A stretch of DNA of 64,000 nt, from NCBI RefSeq assembly GCF_030845195.1, contig NZ_CP132543.1, positions 2,559,501-2,623,500 on the forward strand, read 5' to 3'. The first letter of the stretch is position 1; each line of letters starts with the position of its first letter. Source of the stretch: Sanyastnella coralliicola. Its GTDB lineage: Bacteria > Bacteroidota > Bacteroidia > Flavobacteriales_D > Sanyastnellaceae. Shown in pieces: positions 57,144 through 64,000 of the stretch. The translations under genes and the position numbers were made by a program. A model generated the notes under the pieces. The model saw only the letters and a list, made by a program, of their open reading frames with translations, was not told the DNA's origin and ran no database searches.

Positions 57144-59135
57144 TTACTTCTTCACGAAGCGCTCTACTACAGTTGAGTTTCCTGATTGTACACGTACGGT
57201 GTAAACACCAGTGTTCCAAGCTTCAACATCGATTTCCGCGCGAGTTGCGTTGATGTTGATGCTTTCGATCATACGTCCGTTCATGTCGAAAATCTCTACG
57301 TACTCGATGTTCTGATCAGCAGTCAAGTTCAATGACGTTGTTGCTGGGTTCGGGAACATGTTTAGTCCGATTGAATTCACTTCTTCGATGTTTACGAAAG
57401 TCTGTGTGATCTCTAGGCAGAAGTCACCAGTCGCAGGCTCAGCTCCGAATCCAGTGTAGTCGTATCCGTCTACCATGATGTAGTACTCAGTACCAGCGGT
57501 AGTTTCGATCAATACTTCGCTGTAGTAGTCACCGTTATCGAAATCGATGTCTTCGTTACAAGCAACAGGACCTAGATCAACACAAGGACCTTCGTAGATC
57601 GCCATCTGCGTATCACCTTCGAAGAATTCAGCAGTACCACCACAATCGCTTGTAGAGATGTTGTACCACTCACCGTCTCCTGTGAATGTGAACCATACAG
57701 TAGACTCAATGCTAGGTGCTTCGTTGTTGTTGTCTTCGAAACAATCGTAACCGATATCAAGATCTTCAGCTGTTGCACCTACGTTCGTGTAAGTATCAGA
57801 CATCTGTGTTTGATCTTCTCCTTGACCGAATAGTGGGTTCACGTCAATCGCGTTATCACATAGGTCGTTCTCAGGAGCTCCAAGAGCACATGGGTTGTCA
57901 GGAAGGTTCAATGCACACATCATACGAGGCGCAGCGTACGCCTGGATTGTATCGATGAATGTACGCGCCTTCATTGCTGTCATATCAGGGTTTGTTGCGA
58001 AACCAGCTGCACTGTTCGGGTTGTTGTCTGGATCCCAGAATTCCCATGGTGCTGTATCAGCTTCGAATCCTTCTGGACGAACGAACGGGAAGAGACCATC
58101 GTATCCGTCGTTGTCTTCGTCTGCAGCTGCAGTGAATGGATCACCGAAGTCAGTAGTAGCGAATACGTCGTTGTTTCCAAGTGTAGCACAAAGTTGCTGA
58201 ACAAGGTAGCTACCCTGAACCTCTACTACAGGTAGGTTTACACCTGGTACGATTACGATTCCTTCCTCGTAAGGAGCGAATGGATCTGAAGGTGACTGGA
58301 ATGAGATGAATGGACCATCAGTGTCATCTAGCCAAGAGATGTCTCCAAGTGCACCACCCATGTTTACACAAACACCGAAATCAGAATCGTATCCTGGGTG
58401 GTTTACGTAACATAGAGTATCACCATCAAGTGGATTCACACCGAAAGATGTTCCGAAGATGTCTCCGTTCACCGATTCGATTACCATTGGAATTGGGTTT
58501 CCGTCGTTCTCCAAAGTGAACTTAGGAAGTAGGATATCAGTGTAATCATCTAGCGTAGATGCCGCCAAAGAGATGTAACCACCTGTTCCTTGTCCCCAGA
58601 TCGCGATGCGCTCTGTGTCAATTCCGAACTCGTTTCCGTTCTCTTCAGCATCCATGCGGAAGTAACGAGCGCAAGTACGTGCATCCTGAACACCGCGGTA
58701 AGCAGCGTTGATCAGTGTATTCACACGCTCTTCCTGTGTTTCAGCAAGTGGGTTCCATCCTAGACGGTAATCACAGCTTGCTACAACGTAACCCATACGA
58801 GCAAAACGGTTACAAATCTCAACAGTCGCTGAATCTGTACGAAGTCCGCTTGGTGATAGGTTATCAGGGTGAGGTAGGAAGTTTCCAGTGTGGAAGTAAA
58901 GAATCAATGGACGCTCAGATTCAGTATCGCCAGATGGCTCATAAACATCCATGATTAGGTCTTCAGGAATTGCTTCTCCGAAGATAGCGTATGCAAGAAC
59001 AGAAGCGTTCGTACCGTACTGAACATCAGTAGTTACTTCCACTTCATCAAAGATCTCCTCGAGGTAGCGCTGCGCGTTCATTTGCGTTGCACCCACGAGA
59101 AGCATCATTGCCATAAGAGTAAAGATTTTCTTCAT
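57144..59135 (-). CDS. T9SS-sorted alpha/beta-hydrolase-like secreted protein
   Basis: A 663-residue exported protein. A signal peptide (ending MNAQ) is followed by an esterase-type alpha/beta-hydrolase domain (about 35-400: LILYFHTGNF, VVASCDYRLGWNP, RIAIWGQGTGG), a beta domain of about 150 residues like those in many T9SS cargo proteins (STVWFTFTGDGEWYNISTS), and a T9SS domain (MFPNPATTSLNL to the end, KK). The nucleophile elbow reads G-Q-G183-T-G, so the usual catalytic Ser is a Gly. Either the protein is not a hydrolase or another residue is used. It is followed on the same strand, upstream, by a TonB receptor gene. Confidence 0.85.
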   Translation of the reverse strand: MKKIFTLMAMMLLVGATQMNAQRYLEEIFDEVEVTTDVQYGTNASVLAYAIFGEAIPEDLIMDVYEPSGDTESERPLILYFHTGNFLPHPDNLSPSGLRTDSATVEICNRFARMGYVVASCDYRLGWNPLAETQEERVNTLINAAYRGVQDARTCARYFRMDAEENGNEFGIDTERIAIWGQGTGGYISLAASTLDDYTDILLPKFTLENDGNPIPMVIESVNGDIFGTSFGVNPLDGDTLCYVNHPGYDSDFGVCVNMGGALGDISWLDDTDGPFISFQSPSDPFAPYEEGIVIVPGVNLPVVEVQGSYLVQQLCATLGNNDVFATTDFGDPFTAAADEDNDGYDGLFPFVRPEGFEADTAPWEFWDPDNNPNSAAGFATNPDMTAMKARTFIDTIQAYAAPRMMCALNLPDNPCALGAPENDLCDNAIDVNPLFGQGEDQTQMSDTYTNVGATAEDLDIGYDCFEDNNNEAPSIESTVWFTFTGDGEWYNISTSDCGGTAEFFEGDTQMAIYEGPCVDLGPVACNEDIDFDNGDYYSEVLIETTAGTEYYIMVDGYDYTGFGAEPATGDFCLEITQTFVNIEEVNSIGLNMFPNPATTSLNLTADQNIEYVEIFDMNGRMIESININATRAEIDVEAWNTGVYTVRVQSGNSTVVERFVKK

Positions 59136-59164
59136 AAGGTTGACTTTATATTCAATTCAAGTTA

Positions 59165-61972
59165 TTAAAGCGTTTTAAGTTCGTAGAGGATTGAGAAGTA
59201 ACCCAGTCTCCCTACACGTGGACCACCAAAGGTTTGAATCTGTTGGTTGTCTAGGACGTTTGATGCCCCCACTTTGAAAGTACAGTTGATCTTGTCAACG
59301 TAGTAGTTCACCTGTGCATCCACTAGGTCGTAGGTTGGTACGAATCCGGTGAACTGAGGTGATCCTTCAAAGATGAAGCCTTGGATCCATTTGTAGTTGA
59401 TTCCGAAGCCCCACTTGTTCTTCTTACCCCACTTAGAGTCAAGGTCACGAGCGCTCAACGAAACATTGTACTTATGCTCCGGTGTATTGAACGCAGGGAT
59501 AATCGGATCATCTTCGTCAGCTGTTACCAGCTGGTTCCAAGAGTAGTTTCCTGCAACTACAAAGTTGTTATTCAAATAGTAATTAATTCCTATGCTAAAG
59601 CCTTGAGTACGAACTTTGCTTTGTGAATTAGCTGAATAACGGAATACCTGAAGGTCTGTTGGAAGACCGTTATCGCTAAATACAGCATCGATTCCGATGT
59701 TGAATCCGATGAAGTCTGTGTACTCCGAGAAGTAGTATCCCGCGTCGATATACGTCTTCTCTCCTAGGCTTGTGCGGTAACCTACTTCGAAGGTGCGCAC
59801 CTGTTCAGGCTTGATAGGTCCGATGTTGAAGTATCGGAGGGTATCAGTATCCAAGGTGTTACGATAATCACTGAAGCTTTCTAGGGTAATCAAGCTATCT
59901 ACCCCATTCAAGTTTCCAGAAAGAATGGCCGGACCTACATCAAGGAATAGGTATTGGTTAGCAAGTGTTGGATTACGTAATGCACTTGAGAAAGAGAATC
60001 GCAGGTAATCGGTCTCTCCTGGCTTAATTACTAGCGACGCTGCCGGACTAATCACCAAATCGAAATTCTGGTTCTTATCGAATCGGATGGTACCGCTGAG
60101 GATGTATTTGTCCTCTTTAAACTTCTGCTCCACTCCCATGTAAGCACCCCATTCATCATTGGTAATCTTCGTACCCGCGGTATCTACGAGAATGGTTCCA
60201 TCAGAGTCTGGTCGGTACATTCGATAATTGGCCCCGACTCGAATCTGGTCAATAAAGGTTGGCTCGAACAAATACTCCCCGTGGAAGTGGTAGAGCGCAG
60301 AACGGTCATACAATCGTGTTCCTCCCTCTAATTCGTTGTTCTTTGAGCTCGTTAGTTCCGTAAACAATGAGTTGAATTCAGGAGACCCTGGTTCTAGGTA
60401 ACCTGTTTCCGGAATCCCTGGAATTCCAGAGTTGCTGGTATTGGTCCAACCTTCTACCAAGCCATGCCAGTGCACAAGCGAATCTTGGTAGGTGTTTGTC
60501 CAAACATCCAATGAATCGTAGTTGAACTCGAAGAATGGATTTCCTTCGTCGTCAAACATCAACTCAAGTTCAGGGAAACCAAGATCTTCTGTCATCGGTG
60601 AGATACTGTCTTGCCAGAAGCGAACGTACACCTGAGCCCATTCATTTGGATCTCGTGTCTGCTCCAACATTGTCAAGGCCGTTGCGTATGGATCGTAAGA
60701 GTTTCCTGCGTCTTCACCGGTCATGTAAGCACGAATGAACCACTTCCCTTTCTTGCGGTACTCCAAACGGTTCTGGTAGAAGACAATGTCACGCAAGCTG
60801 AAACGGTTATCACCTTGGTACACCGTAGTACCCGTACTCACGTTGATCGCATAAATCAACTCTGGTGAATCGTACGATTGCTCAGGGTGCGTGCGGAGGT
60901 GGAAAGCAGCATTGGCTTTCAAGTTCTTTGTATTGTAGTCAACAAGGTCAATCTCACGGTATCCTGTGCGGTAGAATGTACCCAACCCAGGGTAGTTCCA
61001 TGGAGCGGAAGTCGAGAAGTCATTTGCCGGGTAGTACTCGTCGCCGTAGATATTGACGGCATCAAAACGGCCCGGATTATCTTCAGGTACTCCTGAGTTG
61101 TCAACCGGACCATAGTTCTCTGCTTCCCAATCATTGGCTTGCATGTTGTAGAAGTTGAGTTTCCACGCAAAAAGGTCTTGTCCTTCTTTGTTCTGAACCA
61201 CTTCAGCATAGCGCACTGCCTGTTCGAACAACTGGCGTTCACCAATCTTCATCGACAACGACAATCCTGGGAAAACAAACGGACTCTTTGTCTCCATGTT
61301 AATCACCCCGTTGAAGGCACCTGGACCGAAGTAAGCCGAACTCGCTCCGGCAACAATGTCAACTGATTTCACATCCAGGTCACTTGCTCCGAGGAAGTTT
61401 CCAAGTGAGAAGTTCAGACCTGGCGACTGGTTGTCTACCCCATCAATCAGCTGCAACGAACGTACAGGAGAAGTGGAGTTGAATCCACGGGTATTGATCA
61501 CTTTAAACCCGAGAGATGCACTGGTCATGTCAACCCCTTTGAGGTTTCCGAGACCTTCATAGAAGTTTCCTGAAGGGGCTTCTTTAATGGCGATGGCATC
61601 CATTGTTTCTACGGTCAATGGTGCCTGTTTTTGTTTGTCTGAAATTCGTTCACCCACAACCTCTGCTTCATCGATCATAATTTGATCCGCAGAAAGCTTC
61701 ACATCAACTCGCTTTTTGTTGTCAGCAACGTTGACCTCTTTCAAGGTATAACCGATAAAACTTACTTGAAGTGTGACTGGAAGAGAGGCTACGTCGATCT
61801 TGAATTCTCCTTCAAAATCAGTGGTTACACCTGTTGTTGTGCCCTTCACAATGACGTTCGCACTGAAGATCGGTTCTCCCGTCTCAGCGTCTCGAACTGT
61901 CCCTCGTACGGTCTGTCCACAAACGGACACGACCACCAACATACATAAACACAGGTGTAAAAATCTCAGCAT
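59165..61972 (-). CDS. TonB-dependent outer-membrane receptor
   Basis: A 935-residue receptor: signal peptide, carboxypeptidase-regulatory-like domain (about 20-105, VRGTVRDAETGEPIFSANV), plug (about 115-230, containing SVDIVAGASSAYFGPGAFNG), and a large beta-barrel ending in LGYFSILYELKTL. It lacks the SusC signatures and no SusD gene is adjacent, so it belongs to the general TonB receptor group. The T9SS esterase-like gene follows 29 bases later on the same strand and may be co-expressed. No copy of the iterated motif is present in its 2.8 kb. Confidence 0.92.
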   Translation of the reverse strand: MLRFLHLCLCMLVVVSVCGQTVRGTVRDAETGEPIFSANVIVKGTTTGVTTDFEGEFKIDVASLPVTLQVSFIGYTLKEVNVADNKKRVDVKLSADQIMIDEAEVVGERISDKQKQAPLTVETMDAIAIKEAPSGNFYEGLGNLKGVDMTSASLGFKVINTRGFNSTSPVRSLQLIDGVDNQSPGLNFSLGNFLGASDLDVKSVDIVAGASSAYFGPGAFNGVINMETKSPFVFPGLSLSMKIGERQLFEQAVRYAEVVQNKEGQDLFAWKLNFYNMQANDWEAENYGPVDNSGVPEDNPGRFDAVNIYGDEYYPANDFSTSAPWNYPGLGTFYRTGYREIDLVDYNTKNLKANAAFHLRTHPEQSYDSPELIYAINVSTGTTVYQGDNRFSLRDIVFYQNRLEYRKKGKWFIRAYMTGEDAGNSYDPYATALTMLEQTRDPNEWAQVYVRFWQDSISPMTEDLGFPELELMFDDEGNPFFEFNYDSLDVWTNTYQDSLVHWHGLVEGWTNTSNSGIPGIPETGYLEPGSPEFNSLFTELTSSKNNELEGGTRLYDRSALYHFHGEYLFEPTFIDQIRVGANYRMYRPDSDGTILVDTAGTKITNDEWGAYMGVEQKFKEDKYILSGTIRFDKNQNFDLVISPAASLVIKPGETDYLRFSFSSALRNPTLANQYLFLDVGPAILSGNLNGVDSLITLESFSDYRNTLDTDTLRYFNIGPIKPEQVRTFEVGYRTSLGEKTYIDAGYYFSEYTDFIGFNIGIDAVFSDNGLPTDLQVFRYSANSQSKVRTQGFSIGINYYLNNNFVVAGNYSWNQLVTADEDDPIIPAFNTPEHKYNVSLSARDLDSKWGKKNKWGFGINYKWIQGFIFEGSPQFTGFVPTYDLVDAQVNYYVDKINCTFKVGASNVLDNQQIQTFGGPRVGRLGYFSILYELKTL

Positions 61973-62104
61973 AGCATTACTCTAAGGCGTCACCAAAATA
62001 AGATAACCCCAAGGAAATATAGGTATGTGTGCATAAAAAAAGGCAGTAGAATGTAGCACAAAGCAGTAATGCTATGCTAAATATCGGGTATTAATTGTTG
62101 GAAT

Positions 62105-62317
62105 TCAAGCAGATACTACCTTAACCTCCATTCCGTCGAATTCTACAACATCTCCATTGACGAGTTTTCGACGTTTGCGAAGTTCAAGCTCACCATTGAC
62201 AAATACCAACTCATCTTCCACTACCATTTTGGCAATGCCTCCGCTTGGAACCCACTGAAGCAGTTTAAGTAAGCGAATAAGTTCGATGTAATCTTGCGTG
62301 AGTGTAAACTCTTCCAT
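62105..62317 (-). CDS. S4-domain RNA-binding protein
   Basis: A 70-residue protein consisting of one S4-like RNA-binding domain of the YbcJ type: IELIRLLKLLQWVPSGGIAK, then VVEDELVFVNGELELRKRRKL and a final strand DGMEVKVVSA. Such proteins bind ribosomal or other RNA. Its ATG directly overlaps the stop of the upstream E1 gene by one base (TAATG), so it is translated from that mRNA. Confidence 0.88.
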   Translation of the reverse strand: MEEFTLTQDYIELIRLLKLLQWVPSGGIAKMVVEDELVFVNGELELRKRRKLVNGDVVEFDGMEVKVVSA

Positions 62318-64000
62318 TATCGAAGTGCTGGGAACGAAGCAGGGTCTGATTCTGACATCATACCGTAAACCGCCTCAACGATGTCATCAACACTTGGTTT
62401 CGAGAAGTAATCACCGTCTGTTCCGTAAGCCGGAAGGTGTGGCTTCGCTGCAAGTGTTTGTGGTTGGCTGTCTAGGTGGAAGTATGCTCCTTGTACATTC
62501 AAGACTTGATCCATCATGTACGCACTTGCCCCACCAGGAACATCCTCATCTACAAAGAGCACCTTATTGGTTTTTTCAATCGATGCTGCGCAAACGTGAT
62601 CCTTATCAAATGGCAAGAGTGTTTGCACATCTACCAACTCAACATCAATCCCAAGTTCAGCAAGTTCTTTCGCAGCTTGCTCACAAAGATTGAATGTCGA
62701 ACCGTATGAAATAATCGTCAGGTCACTTCCTTCTTTCACTACCTCAGGTGTTCCGAGTGGAACAGTAAACTCACCAAGGTTCGTTGGTAGTGCTTCTTTC
62801 GAGCGGTAACCATTCAAACATTCTACCACAAGTGCTGGCTCATCAGCTTTGAGCAGTGTATTGTACATACCTGCAGCTTGTGTCATATTTCGTGGCACAC
62901 AAACATTGATTCCTCGCACACTATGAATGATCGCTCCCATAGGCGATCCACTATGCCAAATTCCTTCCAAACGGTGCCCACGTGTGCGGATGATGAGTGG
63001 CGCTTTTTGTCCTCCGTAAGTACGGTATTGAACAGTGGCCAAATCATCGCGCATGATCTGTAACGCATAGTAGAGGTAATCGAGGTACTGAATTTCCGCG
63101 ATCGGACGTAAACCACGCATGGCCATTCCGATACCTTGACCTAGGATTGTAGCCTCACGAATTCCGGTGTCGCTCACGCGAAGCTCACCGAACTGTTCCT
63201 GCATCCCTTCCATGGCCTGGTTCACTCCACCAATCTTTCCAGTGTCTTCTCCGAAGGTGAGCACCTCTGGATACATCTCAAAGATCTTCTCGAAGTTCTT
63301 GCGAAGAACAATACGTCCATCTACCATTTCTGGATCTGAACCGAATTCAGCTGGAACGATATCGATGTTCTCTACTTGCTGCTCTGAACGAGAGTACAAA
63401 CGCGCTGAGTAGCGATCATTCATCGTCGCCATCACAGCGTCGTACCACTGAATCATCTGCTGACGCGCAGGAGTATCTTCACCGCGAGTGAGTCGAAGGG
63501 TCTTGCGAATCGCCTCCAACATCTCCTTGCGAATAGGGTCCATCACTTTGCCTAAGTCATCGGCAAGTTTTTGGACGAATACTTTATTGCTGCTTGATTC
63601 GGCTACTTGGCCAATCAAGTTGACTGCTTCTTGAACTTGTCCATCAACGCTAGCGCGGAACGCAGCCCAAGCTGCTTTTTGTTCCTGACGAACTTGCTTC
63701 TTCGCTACTTTGCGAATTTCATCTAATTCATCCTGCGTAGACAAACCACTTTCAACGATGAAGTTTCCGAACTGACGGATACAGTCGAACTCTTCTGCCC
63801 ACTCGAGGCGTTCTTTCGTCTTGTAACGTTCGTGTGAACCGGAAGTTGAGTGACCTTGTGGCTGTGTCACCTCCTCTACGTGAATCAATACAGGAATCTG
63901 TTGTTCACGACAGAAGGCCACTGCCTCTTCGTAAGTTGCCATCAACTCAGGGTAATTCCACCCTTTGACACGGAAAATGCGAATTCCATTGCCTTCGTCA
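62317..64000 (-). CDS. Fused alpha/beta E1 of a 2-oxoacid dehydrogenase, 5' part outside window
   Basis: Thiamine-diphosphate enzyme that decarboxylates branched-chain 2-oxoacids or related substrates and passes the acyl group to a lipoyl E2. The frame is open to the right edge, so the N-terminus is missing. What remains holds the end of the alpha part (VTQPQGHSTSGSHERY), a helical linker, and the full beta part (FGEDTGKIGGVNQAMEG, PIAEIQYLDYLYYA, RTRGHRLEGIWHSGSPMGA, FVDEDVPGGASAYM). Such fusions are typical in Bacteroidota. An exact copy of the iterated motif at 63648-63660 encodes FRAS in the linker. The S4 gene follows, coupled by TAATG. Confidence 0.9.
   Translation of the reverse strand, partial: DEGNGIRIFRVKGWNYPELMATYEEAVAFCREQQIPVLIHVEEVTQPQGHSTSGSHERYKTKERLEWAEEFDCIRQFGNFIVESGLSTQDELDEIRKVAKKQVRQEQKAAWAAFRASVDGQVQEAVNLIGQVAESSSNKVFVQKLADDLGKVMDPIRKEMLEAIRKTLRLTRGEDTPARQQMIQWYDAVMATMNDRYSARLYSRSEQQVENIDIVPAEFGSDPEMVDGRIVLRKNFEKIFEMYPEVLTFGEDTGKIGGVNQAMEGMQEQFGELRVSDTGIREATILGQGIGMAMRGLRPIAEIQYLDYLYYALQIMRDDLATVQYRTYGGQKAPLIIRTRGHRLEGIWHSGSPMGAIIHSVRGINVCVPRNMTQAAGMYNTLLKADEPALVVECLNGYRSKEALPTNLGEFTVPLGTPEVVKEGSDLTIISYGSTFNLCEQAAKELAELGIDVELVDVQTLLPFDKDHVCAASIEKTNKVLFVDEDVPGGASAYMMDQVLNVQGAYFHLDSQPQTLAAKPHLPAYGTDGDYFSKPSVDDIVEAVYGMMSESDPASFPALR

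Noticed and set aside
62020-62104. Terminator after the S4 gene
   Set aside because: The minus strand ends in a T run but no stable stem could be paired.

Overview
The window looks like a chromosome segment from a member of the Bacteroidota, most likely the order Flavobacteriales. Supporting signs are a SusC/SusD pair, four proteins with type IX secretion (T9SS) C-terminal sorting domains, several lipoproteins, the near absence of Shine-Dalgarno sequences, -7 promoter elements of the TAnnTTTG type, and family markers such as DUF6435, DUF1573 and a fused E1 alpha/beta 2-oxoacid dehydrogenase. I see no tRNA, rRNA, CRISPR, prophage or transposase.

Layout. 0-6 kb: aconitase, a MacB-type permease, a lipoprotein and a Tat-exported pirin. 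7-14 kb: an operon of SusC, SusD and two S51 (cyanophycinase-type) peptidases. 14-28 kb: patatin, LigA, a large methyltransferase, a PrsW-type protein, a T9SS-sorted protein, PrmC, methylglyoxal synthase and a GH13 lipoprotein. 28-39 kb: a GT-C-like membrane protein, a GH113-like lipoprotein, peroxiredoxin, polyphosphate kinase and exopolyphosphatase, a phosphodiesterase, a TlpA-like lipoprotein, and an operon of a T9SS protein with an isoaspartyl peptidase. 40-48 kb: a light-dependent DNA-repair island with three photolyase/cryptochrome genes, DUF2256, TIGR03643, a flavin reductase and an SDR. 48-64 kb: MATE exporter, ValS, two DUF1573 proteins with a SIMPL protein, BioF and BioD, a T9SS esterase-like protein, a TonB receptor, an S4 protein and the E1 gene, which runs off the right edge.

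Four signals go beyond the genes. (1) Two short leader ORFs of 22 and 23 codons, both ending in LQPIFDC followed by TGAGATCT, lie upstream of the SusC/cyanophycinase operon and of the T9SS/isoaspartyl-peptidase operon. Their shared codons differ mostly at synonymous positions, so the peptide itself appears selected, and the pair ties the two halves of a cyanophycin breakdown route into one candidate regulon. (2) A 13-base word, TTCCGCGNTAGCG, occurs 20 times exactly in 64 kb, mostly inside coding sequence, with a 15-base form whose stem is extended on both sides. It reads as a highly iterated mini-hairpin. (3) Eighteen intergenic loci carry short tandem repeats with many different unit sequences but nearly always a 7-base period. 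(4) Several genes have a -7 element exactly four bases before the start codon, implying leaderless transcripts; both leader ORFs also start this way.

All family names come from reading motifs and remembered family features; no database search was run.
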